From Robbsia sp. KACC 23696 (GTDB lineage Bacteria; Pseudomonadota; Gammaproteobacteria; Burkholderiales; Burkholderiaceae), in assembly GCF_039852015.1 (NCBI RefSeq), contig NZ_CP156626.1:186001-250000 (forward strand): DNA of 64,000 nucleotides. Direction: 5' to 3'. Below the pieces are notes generated by a model that made no database searches, was not told the DNA's origin, and saw only the letters and a program-made list of their open reading frames with translations. The position numbers and the translations under genes are program-made. Below, piece after piece: positions 21,911 through 34,708 of the stretch (the first letter of the stretch is position 1; each line of letters begins with the position of its first letter).

Positions 21911-21964
21911 CGTGTCGAACGTCGTTCGACACGATGTCTTAAGCAGGCGCTGCAGGCGCCTGCT
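21911..21964. repeat. Two inverted repeats between the GAF gene and the next operon
   Basis: CGTGTCGAAC/GTTCGACACG (21911-21920, 21924-21933) is a perfect 10 bp dyad. AGCAGGCGC/GCGCCTGCT (21942-21950, 21956-21964) is a second one. Neither is followed by a T-run. They may end the upstream transcript with Rho or serve as operators of the downstream operon. Confidence 0.5.
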
Positions 21965-22123
21965 CTCCGCTTTATCCCATCCCCTTCGATACATGACTTT
22001 CCGATAGGCACATCGCCGTCGGTAACCCTTCTATCGCTGCAGATATTTAGGAATCCTCCTATATATTTCCGAGAGAATTGCCATGATAATAAAAATCACT
22101 CGGTCATCCACAAAGGCGCTGCC

Positions 22124-23242
22124 ATGCACTTCTTCTTGGACATACTCGATGGGATGTGTGACGGTGGCGCGAAGGTACTATTGGTGACGCACGCGGTTCC
22201 CGGTGTCAGTGAATATGTGACCGCGATGGTCCGACGAGACAGGTTGATCGGTGTCATTCCGAAGCCCAACACGGCGGATAAGCGGACCTTACAGCAATTG
22301 GCGTCGCTGACGGCCGTCTTTAATGTCAGTCGAAGCGACATCGACAACCGCAGTACGCGTTATCTCGATCTCCTCGCGCATCTCGACGCAGCAGGAAAGT
22401 TCGTCATCGTCGATATGGGCGGCTATTTCGCCGATGCCGTTTCCCACTTTCCTGAAAAAATTCAACGCAACCTGATCGGTATTGTCGAGGATACGGAAAA
22501 CGGGCATCAGCGATACGAACGGACCTTTGCGCGATTGCCGGCCGCGCCGATGGGCCTCAGCAAGCCGGTCGTGTCGGTGGCGCGTAGCGCGTTGAAAGAG
22601 CCGGAAGACTTCCTGGTAGGGCAAGCGGTCGTGTTTTCCGCCGACGCGGCGCTGCGGCGACAGAACGTCATCCTGCCGGCAATGAAAACCGTTGTGTTCG
22701 GCTATGGCAAAGTGGGCTCGAGCATCGCGCAATGCTTGAAACAGCGGGGCGCCATCGTCTTCGTCTGCGAACGAGACCCCGCGCGCGAAGCGCTGGCATT
22801 GGCCCATGGTTTCCAGGTGTTTCCGAAGGACGATGCCTTACGCCGTGCGGAATTGATCTTTTGCGCGACGGGGAATCACTGTATCGGCATGCAGGACTTC
22901 GACCGGACGAGCAGCCGGAAATATGTGTTTTGCGCCACGTCGGGAGACGATGAGCTGGAAGACTTCGATGCCATCAAGCGCGTCATGGATCCAACCGGCA
23001 TCTGGGGCATCGTGCAGACGCCCTGTCGCGGTACGGTGTCGATCTGTAATCACGGTCATTCCGTCAATTTTCTGCATAACGGCAGTCTGGGACCCTACGT
23101 CAAGCTAGTGCAGGCGGAGCTATTGGTCGCGGCATCCCGGGTCGATCGTTTTCTGCCGGGCGAGATTTCCGAGTTGGACCGATCCAGTCGCGCCTCGATT
23201 TCAAAGGTCTGGCTGAAACATCACATGAACGCCGTGAACTAA
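22124..23242 (+). CDS. Divergent S-adenosylhomocysteine hydrolase-like protein
   Basis: A 372-residue protein related to adenosylhomocysteinase but shorter than the 430-470 residues of true SAHH. The NAD-binding Rossmann core reads VVFGYGKVGSSIAQCLKQRG (Gly-Tyr-Gly at 193-195), followed by FCATGNHCIGMQDF. By eye, several catalytic positions survive: His23 in VTHAVPG, Glu122 in GIVEDTENG (SAHH SEETTTG), and Lys158 and Asp162 in SALKEPEDF (SAHH SVTKSKFD). Others differ: SAHH LDDGGD reads VDMGGY, and the Asn after the Lys/Asp pair is Phe. ATG 22124 has AAAGG seven bases upstream. The two following genes encode HD and Nudix hydrolases. An NAD-dependent reaction on a modified nucleoside is plausible, but true SAHH function is doubtful. 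Confidence 0.8.
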   Translation: MHFFLDILDGMCDGGAKVLLVTHAVPGVSEYVTAMVRRDRLIGVIPKPNTADKRTLQQLASLTAVFNVSRSDIDNRSTRYLDLLAHLDAAGKFVIVDMGGYFADAVSHFPEKIQRNLIGIVEDTENGHQRYERTFARLPAAPMGLSKPVVSVARSALKEPEDFLVGQAVVFSADAALRRQNVILPAMKTVVFGYGKVGSSIAQCLKQRGAIVFVCERDPAREALALAHGFQVFPKDDALRRAELIFCATGNHCIGMQDFDRTSSRKYVFCATSGDDELEDFDAIKRVMDPTGIWGIVQTPCRGTVSICNHGHSVNFLHNGSLGPYVKLVQAELLVAASRVDRFLPGEISELDRSSRASISKVWLKHHMNAVN

Positions 23243-23258
23243 ATCCGCGAGGTGAAAT

Positions 23259-23945
23259 ATGGGTGTGCCGTATCTGGAGCGAATTCGTGCGCAAGTGCGG
23301 GATGATTTCGACACGAGCGTGGTGGCGCACGACTTCGATCATCTGATGCGCGTCGAGCAGCATGCGAAGTGGATTGCCGAGCACGAAGCGGTCGATGTCG
23401 ATCGGCCGGTCAACGTCGATATCGTACGGAGCGCCGCTCTGCTGCATGATTATCATCGCTTCCTGGAAATCAAGACCGGCTCCCATGTGTCGCCGCTCGT
23501 TGCCGACCCGCTGGTTCGCGTTGTCCTGGCCAAGGCCGGCGCGCCGGAAGCGGACGTCGACCGGATCTGCGAGTGCATCGACTTCACCGAGCGCTTTAAA
23601 TGCGCCGGTGACGATATACGCAGCCTCGACGTCTCGCGCGAAGCGATGATCGTCCGAGATGCCGATATGCTGGACGCGCTCGGCGCCGTGGGTATCGCGC
23701 GGGCGATGATGTTCGGTGCGAAGCTGGGGCAGCCGCTGCGGTCCGACACGCCTTTGGAGGGACAGTTCCGACACGGAAAAGCCCATTCGGTGATTCACCA
23801 CTTCCATGAAAAATTACTGCGACTCGAGGCCGAGTTCATGACGGACGCGGGCGCCGCGGAAGCCAGGCGACGCACGGACTATATGCGGGATTACCTGCGC
23901 GTGCTGGAACGTGAGTTATCGTATGCGTCGGCGGGCGTGGCGTGA
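23259..23945 (+). CDS. HD domain phosphohydrolase
   Basis: A 228-residue HD-superfamily metal-dependent phosphohydrolase. Ligands fit the family: His28 in AHDFDHLMRV, His63-Asp64 in AALLHDYHR, and Asp136 in VRDADMLDALGA. The C-terminal half is helical and holds a His-rich stretch (AHSVIHHFHEKLL). Such stand-alone HD proteins act on nucleotides or nucleotide-like phosphates. The start has GAGGTG close upstream. The gene follows the SAHH-like gene by 16 bp and overlaps the Nudix gene by four bases, so the three products should be made together. The substrate is not predictable. Confidence 0.87.
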   Translation: MGVPYLERIRAQVRDDFDTSVVAHDFDHLMRVEQHAKWIAEHEAVDVDRPVNVDIVRSAALLHDYHRFLEIKTGSHVSPLVADPLVRVVLAKAGAPEADVDRICECIDFTERFKCAGDDIRSLDVSREAMIVRDADMLDALGAVGIARAMMFGAKLGQPLRSDTPLEGQFRHGKAHSVIHHFHEKLLRLEAEFMTDAGAAEARRRTDYMRDYLRVLERELSYASAGVA

Positions 23946-24610
23946 CAATCCCGGATGAGATGGAAAAAGCGATGAAGCAGATTCAGTTAAGCGTGAACGG
24001 GCAAGCCTATGCCTTCCCCGTGCGAACGGGGGTGGAGGCCTCGCATCAGGACGACTGGCACAAAACGGTCGAGACGACGTTGCAGCGTTATCTGCAGGTC
24101 TTTCCCGAGGAAGCGACGCGACTCCAACGCCTCAGTGGCGATCTGGCGAGCGACGCAGCAGCATCGCGCGGTTTGTCGTCCCGCGGTATTTTCCCCGGTC
24201 ACATCACCGGCAGCGGCATTGTCGTCGAGGCGGGGCGGGCGTTGTTGATTCGTCACCCGATCATCGGCCGATGGCTACAGCCCGGCGGTCATCTGGAAGG
24301 AAATGAATTACCCGATAGCGCGGCGGAGCGCGAAGCGGAAGAGGAAACCGGCTGGCGCGTCGCGCCGGTGATCGACGGCCAGGGCACGCCAATGTTGCTC
24401 GATATCGATATTCACGCCATTCCGGAAAATTCGAAGAAAGGCGAGCCCGCGCATTGGCATTACGACTTTCTCTACGTCTTCGCACCGTTGGAGAAAGTCA
24501 CGACGCCGGAGTTGCCGGTGAAATGGGTCGACATCGCGGACATCGACGAACCTCGGCTATTGGGGGCGTTGGCGAAGTTGCCGAAACTGCACGCCTCGCT
24601 GAGCGCGTGA
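23942..24610 (+). CDS. Nudix hydrolase
   Basis: A 222-residue hydrolase of nucleoside diphosphates linked to another group. The Nudix box is a perfect fit to GX5EX7REUXEEXGU at residues 116-138 (GHLEGNE then REAEEETGW). About 75 residues precede the fold proper and may be a substrate-specific extension. GTG 23942 overlaps the HD stop (GTGA). ATG at 23960 or 23972 are alternatives, the latter with GGAAAAA upstream, so the exact start is uncertain. It is last in the SAHH-like/HD/Nudix operon, convergent with sdaA, only four bases from its end. Confidence 0.88.
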   Translation: MTIPDEMEKAMKQIQLSVNGQAYAFPVRTGVEASHQDDWHKTVETTLQRYLQVFPEEATRLQRLSGDLASDAAASRGLSSRGIFPGHITGSGIVVEAGRALLIRHPIIGRWLQPGGHLEGNELPDSAAEREAEEETGWRVAPVIDGQGTPMLLDIDIHAIPENSKKGEPAHWHYDFLYVFAPLEKVTTPELPVKWVDIADIDEPRLLGALAKLPKLHASLSA

Positions 24611-24614
24611 TTCC

Positions 24615-26036
<1,422 letters not shown>

Positions 26037-26125
26037 GGTGTGTCGCTCCTAGATCAAGGGGGCGCAAATCGCACAGTCAAAGGGCCGCGACGCTGCGAGG
26101 CACGTCGCGGCCGGTGCTGCACACG

Positions 26126-29113
<2,988 letters not shown>

Positions 29114-29282
29114 GATGGGACGGGCGAAGGAAGCGGAGCACAGTCGCGCCCACATGAGCGCGACTTTGACGAATGCTGCAAAAAATAAGGGACGGCACCG
29201 GAAGGGCATCGACGAAGCACGTCGTCGTCGCCAATCCGGGTAAAGCGTGTGCGGCAACGCGGCGGTTGCCGCGCGTCCCGCC

Positions 29283-29663
29283 TTACTCGCCGATCGACTG
29301 CTTGTACTGGTCGGCGCTCAGCAGCGCGGCCGTCGCAGCGGCATCGGTCGGTTTGATCTTGAACAGCCATGCCTCGTAGGGCTTGGCATTGACGGAGTCG
29401 GGCGCATCGCCCAGATCGCCATTGGCGGCGACGATCTCGCCTGCCACCGGCGCGTAGATGTCCGACGCCGCCTTCACCGATTCCACGACGGCGATGGCTT
29501 CGCCGGCGCTGACTTGGCGGCCGGCTTCAGGCAGGTCGACGAACACGATATCGCCAAGGGCTTCTTGCGCGTGGTCGCTGATACCCACGGTCAACGTGCC
29601 GTCGGCTTCGGTGCGGATCCATTCATGCGACTCCGTGTACTTCAGGTCGGCTGGGGTGGTCAT
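29283..29663 (-). CDS. gcvH: Glycine cleavage system H protein
   Basis: The 126-residue lipoyl carrier shuttles the aminomethyl intermediate between GcvP, GcvT and lipoamide dehydrogenase. The lipoylated residue is Lys64 in [23 protein letters not shown] at the start and [12 protein letters not shown] are standard. ATG 29663 is chosen because AGAGAGGA lies just upstream. An in-frame start 13 codons earlier gives a non-family leader. It sits 110 bp downstream of gcvT and 169 bp upstream of gcvP. Confidence 0.97.
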   Translation of the reverse strand: MTTPADLKYTESHEWIRTEADGTLTVGISDHAQEALGDIVFVDLPEAGRQVSAGEAIAVVESVKAASDIYAPVAGEIVAANGDLGDAPDSVNAKPYEAWLFKIKPTDAAATAALLSADQYKQSIGE

Positions 29664-29773
29664 GGCATCCTCTCTCTTAAATCGAATTGTGTTGTGCAGC
29701 AAGGCTGCTGCGCTAAATAAGGTGTGCGTCCGCTGTGCTCGGAAACGTCCGATTCGCCCGAACCGGCGTACGA

Positions 29774-30883
29774 CTAGAGCGAGACCAATGTCTTGCCTTG
29801 CCGCACGAACGGTAATTTAACCACGGTCGCGGGCAATTGTTTGTCCCGAATCTGCACTTGTACGGTGTCACCCGGCTTGACGTCCATGGGCACCCGCGCG
29901 AAAGCGATCGAGCGCTGCAGCGACGGCGAGAACGTGCCGCTGGTGATTTCACCCTCGCCGGATGCGGTCAGCACCTTCTGATGGCTGCGCAGCACACCGC
30001 CGCTGCCTTGCAGCAACAGGCCGACGAAGGCGGCGCGCTGGCCATCCGAATCCAGTTGGCCACGGCCCATGAAAGCGCGGTCGGTCGAGCGATCGACGGT
30101 CCAGGCAAGGCCCGCGTCGAGCGGCGAGACGGTGTCGTCCATATCCTGGCCGTACAGATTCATGCCCGCTTCCAGGCGCAGCGTGTCGCGCGCGCCCAGG
30201 CCGGCCGGGCGTACGCCGGCATCGACCAGGGCCTGCCAGAGTGCCGCGCTGGCGTTGGCATCGCAGACGATTTCAAAGCCGTCCTCGCCGGTATAGCCGG
30301 TGCGGGCGATCATCAGCTCGCCGAAGGGCGAGTCCGGAATCTGGGCCGCGTGGAACGGCTTCAGCGGCTCGGACGCGGCCTGGGAGCCGGGAATCGCTGT
30401 CCAGGTCTTGGCGCGTGCTTCCGGCCCTTGGACGGCGATGATGCCGAGGTCCGGGCGGGACACGACGGAGACGTTGAAGTCGCCCTCGGCGTTCAAGCGG
30501 CCGAGCCAGGCGATGTCCTTATCGGCGGTGCCGGCGTTGACGACCAGGCGGAACGACGTTTCCTCGAAGAAGTAGACGATCAAGTCGTCGACAACGCCGC
30601 CGTCGCCGTTCAGCATGCAGGAATACAGGGCGCGGCCGGGCGTTTGCAGCTTTGCCACGTCGTTGGCGAGCGCGCGTTGCAGGAAGGGCCGGACTGCTTC
30701 GCCGGTCAGGTCGACCACGCGCATATGGGAGACATCGAACATGCCGGCGCTGGTGCGGACCGCGCGATGTTCCTCGATTTGGGAGCCGTAGTTGACGGGC
30801 ATGTCCCAGCCTCCGAAGTCGACCATGCGGGCGCCAGCGGCGCGATGGACGGCGTTCAGTGCGGTCTTATTCAATTCGGTCAT
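29774..30883 (-). CDS. gcvT: Glycine cleavage system T protein (aminomethyltransferase)
   Basis: GcvT releases ammonia from aminomethyl-GcvH and makes 5,10-methylene-tetrahydrofolate. The protein has 369 residues from ATG 30883, with the classical opening [33 protein letters not shown], the folate-binding [12 protein letters not shown] and [19 protein letters not shown]. The C-terminal barrel carries [14 protein letters not shown] at 30901 would add six residues. It is the first gene after the glycine riboswitch and its terminator, so its expression should rise with glycine. Confidence 0.97.
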   Translation of the reverse strand: MTELNKTALNAVHRAAGARMVDFGGWDMPVNYGSQIEEHRAVRTSAGMFDVSHMRVVDLTGEAVRPFLQRALANDVAKLQTPGRALYSCMLNGDGGVVDDLIVYFFEETSFRLVVNAGTADKDIAWLGRLNAEGDFNVSVVSRPDLGIIAVQGPEARAKTWTAIPGSQAASEPLKPFHAAQIPDSPFGELMIARTGYTGEDGFEIVCDANASAALWQALVDAGVRPAGLGARDTLRLEAGMNLYGQDMDDTVSPLDAGLAWTVDRSTDRAFMGRGQLDSDGQRAAFVGLLLQGSGGVLRSHQKVLTASGEGEITSGTFSPSLQRSIAFARVPMDVKPGDTVQVQIRDKQLPATVVKLPFVRQGKTLVSL

Positions 30884-30909
30884 TTGGGGCCCCAGCGGCA
30901 TCGAAAACG

Positions 30910-30961
30910 AAAAAAGGGGTCGACGCCGCGCCGCCTTTGCAGGCGCGCAGTGCCGACCCCT
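30910..30961 (-). terminator. Terminator in the glycine riboswitch expression platform
   Basis: On the minus strand AGGGGTCG (30961-30954) pairs with CGACCCCT (30922-30915), with an inner GC-rich arm. Six T (plus-strand A at 30910-30915) and a T-rich tail follow. It sits directly after the second aptamer and 27 bp before gcvT, which fits a switch that is on when glycine is bound. Confidence 0.9.
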
Positions 30962-31283
30962 CTGTCCTCGATACCTGAGAGATTGCATGGAATCGTGCGC
31001 CAGCGGTCGAACGGGGACAGGTCCCAAGCGTTCGATCCGATCCGGCGGCGTTTACATGCGCGCCCCTTCGGTGGGCAGGCTAGACGCGCGATACACGCGT
31101 CCGCTGCCGCTCTCCAGAGATGCGGAAGCCGGAGCTTCCGGCGCGATCGGTCCTTTTGCCTGAGAGTTTGTGGGTATTACCCCTTCGGCGGCGACGTCGG
31201 CTATTACCGAAAACAGTGGAATTCGGTAAAGGGGGTGCGCAATGCGCATGCCCGCTGGCCCATGACGTCGCGCTCTCCCGATG
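30962..31283 (-). promoter_or_regulatory. Tandem glycine riboswitch
   Basis: Two glycine aptamers read leftward. The first starts with CGGGAGAGCG near 31280 and has GCCGCCGAAGGGGTAA and CTCTCAGGCAAAAGGAC (ending about 31149). The second starts with TCTGGAGAGC near 31120 and has CCACCGAAGGGGCG and TCTCTCAGGTATCGAGGAC (ending about 30962). These are the conserved core blocks of the class. The linker is short, as in cooperative tandem forms. Confidence 0.95.
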
Positions 31284-31292
31284 CGCCCGGCG

Positions 31293-31321
31293 ACTGTAAG
31301 GCAGCCGCGCGGCGAAGTCAA
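31293..31321 (-). promoter_or_regulatory. Sigma-70 promoter of the gcv operon
   Basis: On the minus strand TTGACT (31321-31316) and TACAGT (31298-31293) are separated by exactly 17 bp. They lie about 10 bp upstream of the predicted start of the first glycine aptamer, so spacing and position agree. Confidence 0.75.
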
Positions 31322-31506
31322 ATAGAGAAAAGTATTGCCCCATCCGGCTGACAGACCAAACAGCCAAATCGGCCCTCGCTGGCGTACTGGCTCCCGGAAA
31401 AGGGGGCCTCCGCGTGCTAACATCGCCACTCTTCCTGACCCTTCCGTGATCGATCCTGCCGTGTTGACCGGGCGGGCGATATCGCCTTTTTTTCAGAGAG
31501 TTACCC

Positions 31507-33582
31507 ATGTCGGGCATGAACGCCGCACAGCGTGAAGCGGTGCACTATCTTGACGGTCCGTGCCTCGTGCTGGCGGGTGCCGGCAGTGGCAAGACGCGCG
31601 TGATCACGCAGAAGATCGCGCATTTGATCGAGCACAAAGGTTTCGAGCCGAAGCACATTGCCGCCGTGACGTTTACGAACAAGGCGGCGGCGGAAATGCG
31701 CGAGCGGATTGCGACCTTGCTCGAAGGCAAGACGCTGACCACGCCGGGCAAGGAGGGGCGGAAGGTGCCCGTCAACCAGCTCACCGTATGTACGTTCCAC
31801 TCGCTGGGCGTGCAGATCCTGCGCCAGGAGGCGGAGCACGTCGGGCTGAAGCCGCAGTTCTCGATCATGGACTCGGACGACTGCTTCTCGATGATTCAGG
31901 AGCAGGTGGGCAGTACCGACAAGGGGATGATCCGGAAGATTCAGACGCAGGTCTCGTTGTGGAAGAACGCGATGCTGACGCCGGAGCAGGCTGCCGCGGT
32001 TGCCGAAGACGTCGATCAGCATCAGGCGGCCATTGTTTTCCGGAATTACGTGGCGACCTTGCACGCGTATCAGGCGGTCGATTTCGACGATCTGATCCGA
32101 CTGCCGGCCGAGTTGTTCGCGCGCAACGAGGAAGTGCGGGACCGGTGGCAGAACCGTCTGCGCTATCTGCTGATCGACGAATACCAGGATACGAACGCCT
32201 GCCAGTACCAATTGGTCAAGCAGATCGCCGGACGACGTTCGGCGTTCACTGCGGTGGGCGACGACGACCAGGCCATTTACGGTTGGCGCGGCGCGACGCT
32301 GGAGAATCTGGCGCAGTTGCAGGTGGATTTCCCGCAATTGAAGGTGATCAAGCTGGAGCAGAACTACCGCTCCACGGTGCGGATCCTGACCGCGGCCAAT
32401 AACGTGATCGCGAACAATCCGAAGCTTTTTGAGAAGAAGCTGTGGAGCGAGCACGGGATGGGCGACACGATCACCGTCAACGCCGCGAACGACGAGGAGC
32501 ACGAGGCCGAGTCCGTGGTGTTCCGGATGTCCGCGCACAAGTTCGAGCGCCGCGCGCAGTTTCGGGACTATGCCTTGTTGTATCGGGGCAATTTCCAGGC
32601 GCGAATCTTCGAGCAGATCCTGCGACGCGAGCGCATCCCTTATGTGCTGTCGGGCGGCCAATCGTTCTTCGACAAGGCCGAGATCAAGGACGTGTGTTCG
32701 TACTTGCGCCTGATCGCAAACGCCGATGACGACCCGGCTTTTATCCGGGCCGTGACGACGCCGCGACGCGGAGTGGGGAATGCGACGCTGGAGGTGCTGG
32801 GGAGTTATGCGGGGCAGTCGAAGGTGTCGCTGTTCGAGGCGGTCTATATGGGCGGCATCGAGGCGCGGCTGAGCCCGCGCCAGCTCGAACCGCTGCGCGC
32901 CTTCTGCGACTTCCTGCAACGGTTGACCGATCGTGCGAAGAAAGAAGCGGCGAACACGCTGCTCGACGAGTTGATGGAGGGCATGCACTACGAGGCCTAT
33001 CTGTACGACGCGTACGACGATCGCGCGGCGCAGACCAAGTGGCAGAATGTGCTGGAATTCCTCGAATGGCTGAAGCGCAAGGGTACGAAGGCGACGGTCG
33101 AGAACGAGGAGGAAGCCACCGGCTATGACACGGCGAATGGCCTCGCGGACGAGGGCAAGGATCTGATGAAACTGATCCAGACCGTCGCTTTGATGTCGAT
33201 GCTGGAAGGCAAGGAAGAAGATCCAGATGCGGTGCGCCTGACGACGGTGCATGCGTCGAAGGGGCTCGAGTATCCGCACGTGTTTCTGGTGGGCTGCGAG
33301 GAGGGGATTCTGCCCCACCGCGGCAGCGACGACGCGCCGGCCGATGATGCGCGGATCGAGGAAGAGCGTCGGCTGATGTATGTGGCGATTACGCGGGCGC
33401 AGCGGAGTCTGCACCTCTCGTGGTGCAAGAAGCGGAAGCGGGCGCGTGAGACGGTGGTCTGCGAGGCGTCACGGTTTATCGAGGAGATGGGGCTGGCGGA
33501 AGCCCCACCCCCTACGGCCGATGAAGCACCGATGACGCCGAAGGATCGGATGGCCGCGTTGAAGGCGTTGTTGGGGACGTGA
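31507..33582 (+). CDS. rep: ATP-dependent DNA helicase Rep
   Basis: A superfamily 1A 3'-5' DNA helicase of 691 residues that helps replication forks pass protein obstacles. Motifs in order: Q motif (MNAAQREAVHYLDGP), Walker A LAGAGSGKTRVI (about 22-33), AVTFTNKAAAEM, Walker B LLIDEYQDTNACQY (about 222-235), VGDDDQAIYGWRGA, LEQNYRS, HASKGLEYPHVFLVGCEEGILPH and VAITRAQRSL. The N-terminal region resembles Rep more closely than UvrD. A UvrD/PcrA label is the only real alternative. It is a single gene, facing away from the gcv operon. Confidence 0.93.
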   Translation: MSGMNAAQREAVHYLDGPCLVLAGAGSGKTRVITQKIAHLIEHKGFEPKHIAAVTFTNKAAAEMRERIATLLEGKTLTTPGKEGRKVPVNQLTVCTFHSLGVQILRQEAEHVGLKPQFSIMDSDDCFSMIQEQVGSTDKGMIRKIQTQVSLWKNAMLTPEQAAAVAEDVDQHQAAIVFRNYVATLHAYQAVDFDDLIRLPAELFARNEEVRDRWQNRLRYLLIDEYQDTNACQYQLVKQIAGRRSAFTAVGDDDQAIYGWRGATLENLAQLQVDFPQLKVIKLEQNYRSTVRILTAANNVIANNPKLFEKKLWSEHGMGDTITVNAANDEEHEAESVVFRMSAHKFERRAQFRDYALLYRGNFQARIFEQILRRERIPYVLSGGQSFFDKAEIKDVCSYLRLIANADDDPAFIRAVTTPRRGVGNATLEVLGSYAGQSKVSLFEAVYMGGIEARLSPRQLEPLRAFCDFLQRLTDRAKKEAANTLLDELMEGMHYEAYLYDAYDDRAAQTKWQNVLEFLEWLKRKGTKATVENEEEATGYDTANGLADEGKDLMKLIQTVALMSMLEGKEEDPDAVRLTTVHASKGLEYPHVFLVGCEEGILPHRGSDDAPADDARIEEERRLMYVAITRAQRSLHLSWCKKRKRARETVVCEASRFIEEMGLAEAPPPTADEAPMTPKDRMAALKALLGT

Positions 33583-33777
33583 GGCTAGCTTTCCTGCTCG
33601 TTGTTGCACTTGCGCGGGGATGTGTACAAAATTGGTCGCTTCCTCGCGACTTGTGTTAGACTAGCCGTCTTATTGTTGGTGTGGTTTTTTGGCAACCAAC
33701 AAACGTGTCGGCGCTGCGAACCTGTTTTTCGTCTTTCGCACCCACAGCCGCCACGAACTATTAGCTTTGCCTCATCT

Positions 33778-33853
33778 GCGTCCGTAGCTCAATGGATAGA
33801 GTACTGCCCTCCGAAGGCAGGGGTTGCTGGTTCGATCCCAGCCGGACGCACCA
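33778..33853 (+). tRNA. tRNA-Arg (anticodon CCG)
   Basis: A complete 76 nt cloverleaf with acceptor stem GCGTCCG (33778-33784)/CGGACGC (33843-33849), D arm TAGCTCAATGGATAGAGTA, anticodon stem CTGCC/GGCAG around CTCCGAA giving CCG, T arm with GGTTCGATCCC, and an encoded CCA end. A toxin-antitoxin module starts 185 bp downstream. Confidence 0.97.
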
Positions 33854-33995
33854 ATCAAAATCCAGTGGTCAGAAGTGAAAGTTGTGTGCCGTTCGGCTAG
33901 TAATGTCGAAAACGCCGCTATCGCTGGTCCAGTTCCGGCGGCCCGACGAGTCTCTAAGCGACACCGCTGCGCGGATGGCGTAGCGCTAGCGCGAG

Positions 33996-34023
33996 TGTGT
34001 ATAATTAATCAGATCTATACACA
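33996..34023 (+). promoter_or_regulatory. vapBC promoter with overlapping dyad operator
   Basis: TGTGTATA (33996-34003) and TATACACA (34016-34023) form a perfect inverted repeat with 12 bp between. The left arm overlaps TATAAT at 34000-34005, a consensus -10 box, 34 bp before vapB. This is the usual layout for autorepression by VapB or VapBC. Confidence 0.72.
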
Positions 34024-34038
34024 TATCAGGTGACGGTT

Positions 34039-34233
34039 ATGCGGACCAACATCGAAATCGATGATCGGTTGATGGGCGAAGCCTTGTCCGTGACCGGCGT
34101 AAAGACTAAGCGGGAAGCGGTGGAATTGGGTCTTAAAACACTGATCCGGCTCAAGCAGCAGGAGCAAATTCGCCAATATCGAGGCAAGTTGCAGTGGGAA
34201 GGCGATCTTGAAGCAATGAGAGTCGATCAATGA
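34039..34233 (+). CDS. vapB: VapB-type antitoxin
   Basis: A 64-residue antitoxin of the type II family: MRTNIEIDDRLMGEAL followed by a short helical segment (KTKREAVELGLKTLI) fits the ribbon-helix-helix DNA-binding part, and the charged tail (RGKLQWEGDLEAM) should bind and inhibit the toxin. ATG 34039 is preferred over GTG 34030 because the family begins at MRTNI and AGG lies eight bases upstream. It overlaps vapC by four bases (ATGA). A perfect dyad over the promoter suggests autoregulation. The module sits just after a tRNA gene, a common insertion spot for acquired DNA. Confidence 0.9.
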   Translation: MRTNIEIDDRLMGEALSVTGVKTKREAVELGLKTLIRLKQQEQIRQYRGKLQWEGDLEAMRVDQ

Positions 34234-34634
34234 CGCTAGTCGATTCGAGTGTCTGGATCGACTATTTTCGCGGCATAAAATCGCCGGAAACCAATAAGTT
34301 GGATATATTGTTGGGCACCGAGGTCTTGCAGACTGGCGATTTGATCTTGGCGGAAGTGTTGCAAGGGTTTCCCGTTGAGGCAGACTTCAACGTTGCGAAG
34401 CAATTGATGACCAAGGGGCTGGTTGTCGTGCCGCTTGTCGGGTCGCAGAACGCAATCCAGGCAGCGCGAAACTATCGCACGCTGCGGGCGCAGGGCGTCA
34501 CAATCCGCAAGACGATCGATACGTTGATAGCAACCTACTGTATCGAGAACGGTGTATCCCTGCTGTTCAGTGACAGAGACTTTCGTCCGTTTGTGGATAG
34601 CTTGGGTCTCCGCTCAGCGTTACACAATGATTAA
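34230..34634 (+). CDS. vapC: VapC-type PIN domain toxin
   Basis: A 134-residue PIN-domain ribonuclease, the toxin partner of the upstream antitoxin; family members cut tRNA or rRNA. The acidic active site is intact: Asp4 in LVDSSVWIDYF, Glu in LILAEVLQG, Asp in RKTIDTLIATYCI and Asp in LLFSDRDFRPF. Length is typical. The first codon overlaps the antitoxin stop. Its codon usage is less GC-biased than that of neighbouring core genes, which agrees with recent transfer. Nothing in the frame suggests decay. Confidence 0.92.
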   Translation: MTLVDSSVWIDYFRGIKSPETNKLDILLGTEVLQTGDLILAEVLQGFPVEADFNVAKQLMTKGLVVVPLVGSQNAIQAARNYRTLRAQGVTIRKTIDTLIATYCIENGVSLLFSDRDFRPFVDSLGLRSALHND

Positions 34635-34708
34635 TCCCATTCTGTTTGTATAACGGCATCACACGCAGCGCATCGAAAGAAAATCTTGCGGATCCTATGC
34701 AATCCTAA

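Noticed and set aside
22124-23242. Naming the SAHH-like protein ahcY
   Set aside because: It is short, lacks several substrate-contact residues and is outside the usual methionine-cycle context.
33600-33777. Possible small gene between rep and tRNA-Arg
   Set aside because: The open frame runs into the tRNA itself and has no domain; the region is better read as tRNA promoter sequence.
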